A DNA stretch of 54,523 nt from Lentisphaerae bacterium GWF2_50_93 (GTDB taxonomy: Bacteria > Verrucomicrobiota > Lentisphaeria > Victivallales > GWF2-50-93): positions 1 through 54,523 of the forward strand of contig MHBI01000106.1 in NCBI GenBank assembly GCA_001804815.1, in the 5' to 3' direction. A program made the position numbers and the translations under genes. Numbering within the stretch: position 1 is the first letter of the stretch; each line of letters starts with the position of its first letter. The notes below the pieces were generated by a model, which did no database searches, was not told the origin of the DNA, and was given only the letters and a program-made list of their open reading frames with translations. Positions 1 to 7,558 of this stretch are shown here, piece after piece.

Positions 1-139
1 AGAAGACTCCGGCCAGTCGGCGTGAACTGCTGAATCCTGCCCGTTCGAGCGCAAACCCGAAGCCGAAGCCTATCACAACGGACAGGAAACCCGCAAGAGG
101 GGCGCCCAGCGTATCGAGACTGTAAAATGTGTTAATCAT
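1..139 (-). CDS. YeeE/YedE family membrane protein, 3' part cut by window edge
   Basis: This is the N-terminal piece of an integral membrane protein of the YeeE/YedE family (PF04143), whose characterised members import thiosulfate or other sulfur compounds. The visible 46 codons begin MINTFYSLDTLGAPLAGF, then a hydrophobic helix and the family signature GFGFALERAGFSSSRRLAG. The start is the ATG at 139-137, preceded by a strong AAGGAGG. It overlaps the stop codon of the upstream YeeE/YedE gene by 8 bases, so the two are probably translationally coupled halves of one transporter. Substrate is inferred from the family and from the rhodanese gene upstream. The rest lies outside the window. Confidence 0.85.
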   Translation of the reverse strand, partial: MINTFYSLDTLGAPLAGFLSVVIGFGFGFALERAGFSSSRRLAGVF

Positions 140-665
140 TCCATTGCCTCCTTACAAACCAGGCTGTGGCATAGCCGCTTATGAAGAGGCAGATCAGAAA
201 CACGAGACTGCCCGAGAGAAGCAGCGCGCCGCCGCTCAGGCCCTGGCCGGAAGTGCAGCCCTGGGCCAGACGGCTGGCAAATCCTACGATTACACCGCCT
301 GCCAAGGCGTATGCAATCCTTCGTCCCATGGATGATTTGGCACCTCTTTCAACCTGGATGCGCACGCGGTTGGCGAGCAGGGCCGAGAACAGCGCGCCGA
401 CAAAGCTGCCGGCAAGCATGAACACAAGGTAATAATCCAGCGGGTTCTTTCCCCATTTGCCGAAGTATTCGCTGTTAAGAGTGTGAGGTGCCGAGACGCA
501 CATGGAAAGCGAAGCTCCTATCCGCGATATTCCACCTGATGCTCCCAGTCCGGCTCCCAGGATTACGAATGAAGAGAGGAGAACCAAACCCAGCAGGACT
601 CCGGCAAGATATGGATTTGAATAAGGCTTAGGACCGCCATTTAGGGTGTTGTATTCATTTTTCAT
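132..665 (-). CDS. YeeE/YedE family sulfur-compound membrane protein
   Basis: A 177-residue inner-membrane protein with about four to five hydrophobic helices. The conserved family stretch GFASRLAQGCTSGQGLSGG lies near residues 128-146; its cysteine is typical of YeeE/YedE proteins that relay sulfur across the membrane. It starts 3 bases after the stop of the rhodanese/beta-lactamase gene and in the same reading frame, with GGGGTG about 8 bases before the ATG. It overlaps the next YeeE/YedE gene by 8 bases. Half-size paired proteins of this family are common, so the two together probably form the complete transporter. Substrate (thiosulfate, sulfide or polysulfide) is not shown by sequence. 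Confidence 0.85.
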   Translation of the reverse strand: MKNEYNTLNGGPKPYSNPYLAGVLLGLVLLSSFVILGAGLGASGGISRIGASLSMCVSAPHTLNSEYFGKWGKNPLDYYLVFMLAGSFVGALFSALLANRVRIQVERGAKSSMGRRIAYALAGGVIVGFASRLAQGCTSGQGLSGGALLLSGSLVFLICLFISGYATAWFVRRQWND

Positions 666-668
666 GAT

Positions 669-2702
669 TCAGCACCCCGCGCTTTTTTTCTTGGGAGTTT
701 CAGGAACTGATGATGGAGGCACTTTCGGTGCCGCAGGTGCCGGCACGGGAGCGGCAGGCTTAATTGCCGGAGCCGAAGACGGTGTAGACGGCACTGGAAA
801 CAGAGGAACGCCGGAATCATTCCAGTAGGCTTCAAGCCCCCCGTAAAGCACCTTTATCGGACGCTGTATCTTCTGTGACAGGATTCCTCCCACTGCCATC
901 GCCAGCGAACCATCACGGTCTACTATTATCAAAGGAACTGTACCGTTGAGATAAGCCGGATTGTAGATCACGTCTGCGATATTCGCATTGACTGAGCCGG
1001 GAAGGCTGAAGTCCGCGTATTGCTCTGGAGGGCGAATGTCCACGAGATCGAATGTTTTGGGCAGATCCATGAGCATGCGCTTGAGTTCTGCGGCGGCCAG
1101 GCGTTCAGGGAGTTTGACAGCCCGCACGGCGGGTGCTGACGGGGTATGACCATTCCGGACAGAATTCAGGGTAGGCAGTCCGTCGGCAATCCACGCTTCG
1201 CTGCCGCCTTCCATGTTCAGGACGCTTTTGAAACCCATCTTCTGGAAAACGGACGCGCCCATGCTTGAGCGGTAGGCCGAATTGCAGACGGTGAGAACCG
1301 GCATGTCTTTTGACAGCCGTCTGCCGTCTGCGAACAGTTTGTTCAACGGAATGTTAAGAACGTTTCCGATGCGCAGTCCCATCCATTCGGACGGCAGACG
1401 CACATCTACGATGACGGGGGCCACTCCATCATGCATTTGCCTAAAGAGTTTTCGGGGTTCCTCCATTTTTATGGAAGCGACAGGCAGCTTGGCTTGTTTC
1501 CATGCTTCGAAACCGCCCTGCAGGAATCCGTCAGGAGCATCGTATCCAACCCGCTTCAGGCGGAAGCCGGCTTCCCGGACTTCATCATCTGAACCGATAA
1601 GCACGAATGGCTCACCCCACGGGATCATGCTTCCCGTCCAAATCTCGAAACGGCCTCGGATTCCGATATTGATTGCACCGGCGGGGTGGGCGGCGGCAAA
1701 AGGTTTGTTGTCGCGGACATCTACGAGCCACACCCCTTTTTCCGCTTTTGCCGCGACATCGGCGGCAGAGAGGGCAGGAGGCATGGTCTTCTCCCAGTTC
1801 ACCAGGGGCGGACCGTCATGGTTCAGCTTGGCATTGTGTTTGAAGTACTGGGGTGCTTCGGGAAGCCCGTCTATCACGGCCATGACATACGATGACAGGT
1901 TCGCATGTTGCAGAAAGGGGTTCTCCTTGCGCTGTTCGCCGATCGTGGAGACAGGTTTATCGCTCAAGTTGACGCCGCAGAGGGATCCTGCTCCGTGAGC
2001 CGGAAAGAACTTTGTGTCGTCGGGCAGCTTGGACAGTTTTTCTTTCCAGGAATGATAGCCCATTTCCGCCAGTTCCGCGGCGCTCATGCCATCGCCCATC
2101 AGGTCGGGGCGTCCTACGCTGCCGATGAACAGTGTGTCTCCGGTGAGGACAAATGCCGGATTTGTCTTGGAGGTGGAATCATATACGTAGAGACAGGTGC
2201 TGTCTGGTGTGTGCCCCGGCGTAGTTGCGATGACCGCGCTCACGCTGCCGAACTTTATTTCATCCCCGTCTTTGACCGGCCTGTGCGGGAATCCCGGTTT
2301 TGTTTTCCCGTTGATAATGATTTCCGCACCAGTGGATTTTGCCAGTTCCATGTGTCCGGCTACGAAATCAGCGTGGGAATGGGTAAGGTAGACTCTGGTG
2401 ATCTTCAATCCCAGTTCCTTCGTGTCATTGAGGTAACGGACTGTGTCGCGGTCCGGGTCAACGATCATGGCTTCTCCGCCGCTTCCAATCAGATAGGAAT
2501 AGTGAGAAAGTACGGGCAGATTATACTGGCGGAAAAGGAAGTCGGCGGTTTTCTGTTCTGTCTCCTTGACCAGCTGCAAATCTGCCGCCGCATCGCTGTG
2601 TCCAGCTGCTTCAGCATCTCCCGGCAGCTTGGCCGCCCACGCAGAAGCTGCCATGAGCATCATCCCGGTAAAAATCCATTTTCCCAGAACATGAATTTTC
2701 AT
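669..2702 (-). CDS. Secreted MBL-fold hydrolase with three rhodanese-like domains
   Basis: A 677-residue exported protein with a signal peptide (about residues 1-24). A metallo-beta-lactamase domain (50-270) of the persulfide-dioxygenase/glyoxalase II type has the metal ligands THSHADFVAGH (107-117), H164, D189 and H236. Three rhodanese-like domains follow at about 310-405, 415-510 and 545-632. Only the middle one has the catalytic cysteine (C473 in TVCNSAYRS); the first has a Ser/Asp region and the third DRDG in its place, so these two are probably structural or binding domains. A Pro/Ala-rich tail ends in KKKSAGC. It leads an operon with two YeeE/YedE genes, suggesting periplasmic persulfide or thiosulfate handling coupled to import. 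The start is supported by AAGGGGGAA upstream. Confidence 0.85.
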   Translation of the reverse strand: MKIHVLGKWIFTGMMLMAASAWAAKLPGDAEAAGHSDAAADLQLVKETEQKTADFLFRQYNLPVLSHYSYLIGSGGEAMIVDPDRDTVRYLNDTKELGLKITRVYLTHSHADFVAGHMELAKSTGAEIIINGKTKPGFPHRPVKDGDEIKFGSVSAVIATTPGHTPDSTCLYVYDSTSKTNPAFVLTGDTLFIGSVGRPDLMGDGMSAAELAEMGYHSWKEKLSKLPDDTKFFPAHGAGSLCGVNLSDKPVSTIGEQRKENPFLQHANLSSYVMAVIDGLPEAPQYFKHNAKLNHDGPPLVNWEKTMPPALSAADVAAKAEKGVWLVDVRDNKPFAAAHPAGAINIGIRGRFEIWTGSMIPWGEPFVLIGSDDEVREAGFRLKRVGYDAPDGFLQGGFEAWKQAKLPVASIKMEEPRKLFRQMHDGVAPVIVDVRLPSEWMGLRIGNVLNIPLNKLFADGRRLSKDMPVLTVCNSAYRSSMGASVFQKMGFKSVLNMEGGSEAWIADGLPTLNSVRNGHTPSAPAVRAVKLPERLAAAELKRMLMDLPKTFDLVDIRPPEQYADFSLPGSVNANIADVIYNPAYLNGTVPLIIVDRDGSLAMAVGGILSQKIQRPIKVLYGGLEAYWNDSGVPLFPVPSTPSSAPAIKPAAPVPAPAAPKVPPSSVPETPKKKSAGC

Positions 2703-3195
2703 CTTTAAATTCCCCCTTCAGTTTATATGATGATCAATCTTACAATCAGTTTGATTCTTGTCTACCGGCTTTATGTTTGCATAAATATAATACATGGCCG
2801 AAATGATTGCCATGGGGTGAACCCCTACCGGAAACTGCTGGACTAATTCGGCATGTACCTGTAATTTCCTTTTGTGAATACTGCCGGAACCAGCACCAGA
2901 AGAATTAGTGCGTCAGTCTTTTTTTTAAAGGGAGGGACGCCTCTCCGAGGTGTCCGTTCTAAAGGTGGAGGTAAAATCCGTGCCATTCTACGCATAATGT
3001 TAGACATTCGAAATGATCCTGGAAATGCCACAATGTATGTGTTAACTTACGAAATATGCTCATTTCTACTTCTTTTCTCCTGGTCGCGGGAACGACTGGA
3101 GTTAAGGTAGTAGTGAGAGGCCATTTCGGCAAAGCCTCATAACTGTGACCCCGCCCAAAGAACGGGGATTTTCAGAATGCATTAAACTAGGGGAA
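2703..3195. other. Intergenic region with divergent promoters and one palindromic repeat
   Basis: This 493-base gap separates the minus-strand sulfur operon from the plus-strand lipoprotein gene and must contain both promoters. A small inverted repeat AATCA-GTT-TGATT at 2744-2756, 40 bases before the operon start, could be an operator, but is short. A partial dispersed palindromic repeat sits at 2906-2957. The short frames here are weak and run through the repeat; I do not consider them genes. A GACCCCGCCC stretch near 3147 resembles the REP-like palindromes near the transposase only loosely. Confidence 0.5.
2906..2957 (+). repeat. Dispersed palindromic element, half copy
   Basis: About 52 bases beginning AGTGCGTCAGTCTT and ending in a hairpin GGACGCCTC (2935-2943), loop TCC, GAGGTGTCC (2947-2955). 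Nearly the same sequence lies in reverse orientation at 9887-9939, with only a few differences in the T-rich spacer. The second copy has a mirror-image terminal GCGTCAGT that is missing here, so this copy looks like one half of the element. Confidence 0.8.
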
Positions 3196-4017
3196 ATGAT
3201 GAAAAAGAGTGTACTGTATGCCCTGTCCTCGGCCTTACTCCTTTGCTCTGCATGCTTTAACCCTGCCATGAACCGAGACAAGCCGATCGATACCCCACTT
3301 CCATGTCAGACTGCAAAGAGCTCTTCCGCACCAGTAACCGAAGGTCTCGTGGCTGAGTATCTATTTGACTCTGACGCCCGCGATTCCGGACCTTTTCAAA
3401 TCAGTGGCACTGTGCACAATGCCCAATTGACCACTGACCGTTTCGGACGACAATCCCAGGCATATCAGTTTGATGGCTCAAATGCCTACATCGAAATTCC
3501 CGACAACAATGCGTTCAGCGTGTCGACCACCAGACAGCTTTCCATTTCGGTCTGGATGCGGCCTGATGCACTGGATTTCAATCTTTCCGAAAACAACTAT
3601 GTTCACTGGATGGGCAAAGGCAGCGTCCGTGGTAGTCATGAGTGGACTTTCCGCATGTATAACAAAAGCGACGCCTCCCGGTCCAACCGCACCAGCTTCT
3701 ACCTTTATAACCTTCCTGGCGGCCTGGGTGCCGGATCCTACGCGCAAGATCAGGTAAGCGCTGGCCAATGGATTCACTTCGTATGCGTCGCCGACCTCTC
3801 AACCGATTCCATCACCCTCTATAAAAACGGCGTCAAGCGGGACAGCGATGCAATTTACAACAGTCAATACCATATCACGCCTCAGAACGGATCATCGCCT
3901 GTGCGTATCGGCACACGTGATTTCAAGAGCTATTTCCAGGGAGCAATTGACGACATCCGAGTCTACAATCGGGCAATGAGTGCCGAAGAAGTGCTTGCGC
4001 TATACAACGAAAAGTGA
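3196..4017 (+). CDS. LamG/concanavalin A-like domain lipoprotein
   Basis: A predicted exported protein of about 273 residues. The start at ATG 3196 (or the adjacent ATG 3199) follows AGGGG and gives a signal sequence MMKKSVLYALSSALLLCSAC; its lipobox is slightly off consensus (C at -3), so lipid attachment is likely but not certain. Residues about 50-270 form one LamG/pentraxin-like jelly roll, with GLVAEYLFDSDARDSGP, YIEIPDNNAFS, SVWMRPD, WIHFVCVAD and the closing GAIDDIRVYNRAMSAEEV. Such domains bind carbohydrate or other surface ligands. A sugar kinase gene starts 10 bases downstream, hinting at a shared carbohydrate role, which is inference. An in-frame start at 3145 would add 17 residues before the signal and is less likely. 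Confidence 0.8.
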   Translation: MMKKSVLYALSSALLLCSACFNPAMNRDKPIDTPLPCQTAKSSSAPVTEGLVAEYLFDSDARDSGPFQISGTVHNAQLTTDRFGRQSQAYQFDGSNAYIEIPDNNAFSVSTTRQLSISVWMRPDALDFNLSENNYVHWMGKGSVRGSHEWTFRMYNKSDASRSNRTSFYLYNLPGGLGAGSYAQDQVSAGQWIHFVCVADLSTDSITLYKNGVKRDSDAIYNSQYHITPQNGSSPVRIGTRDFKSYFQGAIDDIRVYNRAMSAEEVLALYNEK

Positions 4018-4027
4018 ATTTTATTTC

Positions 4028-4915
4028 ATGTCTGAAGATAAATTCATCATTGCTGGAATAGGGGAGATCCTCTGGGATGTCCTGAGTCCGACCCATAAAA
4101 GACTCGGAGGGGCTCCTGCGAACTTCGCATATTATGCCGGCAAATTCGGAGCTGAAAGTTATCCTGTAAGTTCAATTAGAAACGATTCCGACGGCAATGA
4201 AATACTCTCGGAAATGAAAGGGAAAGGCATAAAGACCAATCATATTTCCAGGAATTCCTACCCAACCGGAATGGTGAATGTTGAACTTGACCCACAAGGC
4301 AAGCCATGTTATACAATCAAGGAAGATGTTGCCTGGGATCATATCAAAGCAACCCGGGAATTGATTGACCTATCAAAGGAAGTCGATGCTGTCTGTTTCG
4401 GCACTTTGGCTCAAAGATCGGTGGATTCAAGAAAAACTATACGTAAATTCATATCCGGCACAAAACCGGAATGTATCAGGATACTGGACATCAACCTACG
4501 TCAGAACTACTTCGACTTAGATATAATATTGACTTCCCTTGAAATGGCGGACATTCTTAAAATAAGTGACGAAGAACTGCCGGTTGTCGCAAAAATGATG
4601 GATTTGACAGGAAATGAGACTCAAATTATTACCGTCATTATGAAAAACTACAATCTTGACTTTCTAATTTTAACCAAAGGTTCCAAAGGAGCTAGGTTGG
4701 TCAGCAGGAACAGTGATATTTCGATGAAACCTTCAGTTTCCATCAAGATTGCCGACACAGTTGGAGCTGGAGATTCATTTACCGCAGTAGTAGCAGTCGG
4801 ACTTTTAAAAAAGAAACCCCTGGAAGAAGTCCTGTGCAAGGCAAACGAAGTGGCTGGGATTGTGTGCAGCCAGTCCGGTGCCACGGTCGAACTGCCCGCC
4901 AACGTCATCTGGTAG
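4028..4915 (+). CDS. pfkB-family sugar kinase (fructokinase-like)
   Basis: A 295-residue cytoplasmic ribokinase/pfkB-family enzyme transferring phosphate from ATP to a sugar. It opens with IAGIGEILWDVL and GGAPANFAYYAGKFG, the sugar-binding signature of fructokinases, and carries the C-terminal motif DTVGAGDSFTA with the catalytic Asp and anion-hole glycines (about residues 243-253). The N-terminal DVL and GGAPANFA pattern favours fructokinase over ribokinase, but substrate is not proven. The ATG at 4028 gives the normal family N-terminus; an upstream in-frame ATG at 3980 would overlap the lipoprotein gene. The Shine-Dalgarno is weak, suggesting coupling to the lipoprotein gene. Confidence 0.85.
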   Translation: MSEDKFIIAGIGEILWDVLSPTHKRLGGAPANFAYYAGKFGAESYPVSSIRNDSDGNEILSEMKGKGIKTNHISRNSYPTGMVNVELDPQGKPCYTIKEDVAWDHIKATRELIDLSKEVDAVCFGTLAQRSVDSRKTIRKFISGTKPECIRILDINLRQNYFDLDIILTSLEMADILKISDEELPVVAKMMDLTGNETQIITVIMKNYNLDFLILTKGSKGARLVSRNSDISMKPSVSIKIADTVGAGDSFTAVVAVGLLKKKPLEEVLCKANEVAGIVCSQSGATVELPANVIW

Positions 4916-4926
4916 ATTTACCCTTT

Positions 4927-5183
4927 GAGGCAATTTCAAAATTGCCTCATTTGAGCTGATTTCAAAACTATATAAAAACGATTGTTGGAAATATGTACCC
5001 GTTGGTGTTCAAACCCTGGTCGCCTTCGGCGCCGCCAGAGGCGGGTGAACTTTAGTTTGTCTTGGTATTCAAAATGATACACACGCTAAAGTCGAAGATC
5101 CCGGCTCGACGACTTGACGATGTCGGGACTGCGCACACCAACGTGGACAATCAACTCAAAAGATGCAATTTTGAAATTGCCTC
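4927..5183. repeat. Long imperfect inverted-repeat element (MITE-like or structured RNA)
   Basis: A 257-base non-coding block between convergent genes. Its left end (4927-4948) is itself a hairpin, GAGGCAATTT-CA-AAATTGCCTC; its right end (5162-5183) is the reverse complement of the left with one mismatch. Similarity continues inward on both arms (TTTGAGCTGATT against TTTGAGTTGATT; then GATTGT and CGTTGGTGT near 4999 against ACACCAACG near 5134). The core has a GC-rich stem, CGCC-TTC-GGCG. The whole can fold into one long rod. No transposase lies inside. It could be a non-autonomous mobile element or a transcribed structure; the terminal hairpins lack a T run, so terminator function is doubtful. 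Confidence 0.7.
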
Positions 5184-5211
5184 AAGTCATTTGAAGTAAA
5201 ATCCCTGCCAA

Positions 5212-6255
5212 TCACCTTTTTACCGCCCAACGTAGCCTGGCGCTCGTTGATCTTGGATTTGCGCGGCGTTCATCTGCAGATGATCGAATAGGCTCCTGGG
5301 CTATCTGTGCATAGGTGCCAGAGTCATATCCATCCAGAAAAGCCTTCCTCACACGACGATCTTCACCTGAATGAAAGGTCAGTATTGCAACGTGTCCGCC
5401 TTCTTTAAGGCATCTGGGCAGAAGATTGAGGAACTGTTCAAGCACTCCCAGCTCATCATTGACTGCAATGCGCAGCGCCTGGAACGTCCTCTGCAATGAT
5501 TTTTTAGTCTGTTCGTGCCGGGTTTGTTCTGGAAGGCGCCACAAGGACTGGCTTACAAGATCTGTCAATTGACTTGTCGATTCAACCGGCCGTTTGCTTT
5601 TAAATATCTCCCTGGCAATTGCAGCAGCGTGGGGTTCGTCCGAGTTTGAGATTAGGAGCGCTGTCAATTCCTCTTCGGTAATGGATCTGAGAAGGGCCGA
5701 TGCCGGCTGTCCCTTGTCAGGATTGAGACGAAGATCCAGAGGGGCGCCTCTTTTAAAGGAGAATCCCCGGGCCGGATTATCCAGCTGCATGGATGATACG
5801 CCAAGGTCGGCAAGTATAAAATCAAAGGATCCTCCCGCTTCCGGTAAAAGCTGGGGCAATCCTGCAAAGTTCATTCTTTTTATAAAGAGCACATCTTCTG
5901 AAAAGCCAAGCCCGCGCAGGCGGTTTTCGGTCCTAGGAAGTTCCAAGGGGTCCACATCTATGCCGAAGAGCCGTCCTCCGGGAAGAATCAGTTTCAAAAT
6001 CTCCTGCGCATGCCCTCCAAACCCAAGAGTGGCGTCGAGACCCACCATCCCCGGCTTCAGATCAAGGACCTCCAATACTTCCTTTACAAGAATAGGACGG
6101 TGCATTCCCGCGGGAGTATGTCCGCGCTCCATGACTTTCTTCACTTCCTCGGAATAGATCTGCGGATTCAACTCCTTGTATTTCTCTTCAAAACGCCGGG
6201 GATGAGTGCCCCTGTACCTTACCCTGCGTTTTTTAACAAAGCCTTCATCGGTCAT
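5212..6255 (-). CDS. rsmH: 16S rRNA (cytosine1402-N4)-methyltransferase
   Basis: A 347-residue SAM-dependent methyltransferase that modifies C1402 in the decoding centre of 16S rRNA. After a basic N-terminal extension of about 50 residues come MHRPILVKEVLEVL, the SAM motif DATLGFGGHA (74-83), FGIDVDP, ADLGVSSMQLDNPARGFSF and, near the C-terminus, ILTFHSGEDRRVRKAF. Most RsmH proteins are about 310 residues and have HSLEDR where this one has HSGEDR; together with the extension this marks a divergent subtype. The gene is isolated from the division/cell-wall cluster where rsmH usually sits. The region around the start has no strong Shine-Dalgarno; an internal start at M51 would give the usual length. 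Confidence 0.88.
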   Translation of the reverse strand: MTDEGFVKKRRVRYRGTHPRRFEEKYKELNPQIYSEEVKKVMERGHTPAGMHRPILVKEVLEVLDLKPGMVGLDATLGFGGHAQEILKLILPGGRLFGIDVDPLELPRTENRLRGLGFSEDVLFIKRMNFAGLPQLLPEAGGSFDFILADLGVSSMQLDNPARGFSFKRGAPLDLRLNPDKGQPASALLRSITEEELTALLISNSDEPHAAAIAREIFKSKRPVESTSQLTDLVSQSLWRLPEQTRHEQTKKSLQRTFQALRIAVNDELGVLEQFLNLLPRCLKEGGHVAILTFHSGEDRRVRKAFLDGYDSGTYAQIAQEPIRSSADERRANPRSTSARLRWAVKR

Positions 6256-6440
6256 TTGAGTTCACCATCAACCATATTTTTGAATTTGGCTTAGGATATG
6301 GCGGAACCCTTTCGATGTCAAGGTGAAATCCGCCATATGAGGATCAGCGGGCAATGCGTCAAATTCTTTATTTTCTGTTTCTTGCCTTTGCATCCCAGCA
6401 AGTTATCTTATGGCAAAACTAAAATGGAGAGTATTTTTTT

Positions 6441-7298
6441 ATGGATAAATTTCCAAGGACGAATGTAGGTGGAATATCCCTTTCAAGGATGATCATCGGA
6501 ACGAACTGGTTCCTGGGCTACAGCCATACCAGCAAGGCCAAGGACGACTATATCAAGACCATCATCAAGGACAGGAAGAAGATCGCTGACATCCTCGAGG
6601 TATACTTCAACAATGGGGTTGACACCTTGATGGGGCTGCTCAACGTCGCCCCTCTTGCCGATGCAATCAAGGAGGCGGAAGACAGGACGGGAGTAAAGTG
6701 CATAGTCGTCTCAACTCCTGGCTTTCCCGTCAACGCTCAATCTCCGGTGAATGGATTTTCCGACAGGGAAAGCATAAGGATCCTGGACGACATGCAGAAA
6801 CTGGGTGCCACATTCTGCCTGCCCCATCAGGGAACCACCGATACCATGGTCGACAAATGCACGCGCGAAATACGCCAGTTCCAGCCTCTCTGCAAGCTGA
6901 TCCGTGAACGTGGCATGATCCCGGGCCTCAGCACCCACATGCCCGAATCGATCATCTACGCCGATGAATCCAAATTGGATGTAGAGACATACATATCCAT
7001 CTATAATTCGATGGGATTCCTGATGCAGGTGGAAGTCGACTGGATCTCCAGGGTGATACAAAATGCAAAAAAACCTGTGATGACCATCAAGCCGATGGCA
7101 GCAGGGCAGATCCGCCCTTTCCAGGCCATGAACTTCGTCTGGAATACAATCAGGCCCCAGGACATGGTCACGGTCGGAACAATGACACCTGATGAAGCCA
7201 AGGAACTTATTGAGCTTTCCTTCTCAATCCTTGAACGCCGCCAGGCCAATATGGAACTCCAGGAAACCCGTTCAAAGAGTTCAATCAAGACAAAGTAG
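6441..7298 (+). CDS. Aldo/keto reductase-like TIM-barrel protein of unknown substrate
   Basis: A 285-residue soluble protein. RTNVGGISLSRMIIGTNWFLG at the start and KPVMTIKPMAAGQIRP followed by VTVGTMTPDEAKELIEL at the end resemble the first and last strands of aldo/keto reductases (the conserved lysine-proline of the eighth barrel region and the following helix). The usual catalytic Tyr/His signature is not obvious, so it may be a non-redox barrel. The start follows ATGGAGAG by 9-10 bases. It appears monocistronic: the convergent neighbour lies upstream on the other strand and repeats follow. I do not recognise a specific function. Confidence 0.6.
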   Translation: MDKFPRTNVGGISLSRMIIGTNWFLGYSHTSKAKDDYIKTIIKDRKKIADILEVYFNNGVDTLMGLLNVAPLADAIKEAEDRTGVKCIVVSTPGFPVNAQSPVNGFSDRESIRILDDMQKLGATFCLPHQGTTDTMVDKCTREIRQFQPLCKLIRERGMIPGLSTHMPESIIYADESKLDVETYISIYNSMGFLMQVEVDWISRVIQNAKKPVMTIKPMAAGQIRPFQAMNFVWNTIRPQDMVTVGTMTPDEAKELIELSFSILERRQANMELQETRSKSSIKTK

Positions 7299-7344
7299 GT
7301 ACGTCCTTCAGGATGTACCATGAAATAAAGAATCTCCATTGGGG

Positions 7345-7495
7345 TTTGAGCGGGGCCATCTTTGAGCGTCTTTGAGCGGGGTCCTTCTTTGGTCTTTGAG
7401 CGGGGTCACACCCCCGCTATTAATTTGGGTCTTTGAGCGGGGTCACACCCCCGCTATTAATTTGGGTCTTTGAGCGGGGTCACACCCCCGCTATT
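7345..7495 (+). repeat. REP-like palindromes, three 37-base tandem units plus degenerate units
   Basis: Three near-identical 37-base units start at 7393, 7430 and 7467 (the last is shortened). Each contains the palindrome AGCGGGG-TCACA-CCCCCGCT, preceded by TCTTTG and followed by ATTAATTTGGG. Partial units (TTTGAGCGGGG) begin at 7345 and 7370. The same palindrome recurs in reverse orientation immediately after the transposase gene and once more near 8947. This arrangement is what is expected for REP/BIME sequences associated with RAYT transposases. Confidence 0.85.
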
Positions 7496-7558
7496 GACTT
7501 AAGTTTAAAGATGTGATATTTTCATTAAAGATGTTAGATTATTGATTTAGGGGGCCAC

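Noticed and set aside
1905..2708. A 267-codon open frame on the plus strand
   Set aside because: It lies wholly antisense to the MBL/rhodanese gene, whose domains and signal peptide are clear; the plus-strand protein has no recognisable domain.
2874..3110. A 78-codon plus-strand frame
   Set aside because: Its middle is a translation of the palindromic repeat, and the same peptide pattern recurs in a frame over the other repeat copy.
3143..3170. Another REP-like palindrome before the lipoprotein gene
   Set aside because: Only GACCCCG matches and the symmetric arm differs; too short to call a copy.
4998..5142. Integron attC-like site (GTTGGTG ... CACCAAC)
   Set aside because: The core does not fit GTTRRRY/RYYYAAC and no integrase or cassette is nearby; the match is part of a longer palindrome.
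7393..7495. Possible CRISPR array
   Set aside because: The 37-base units are directly contiguous with no variable spacers and each is a REP-like palindrome; no cas genes are near.
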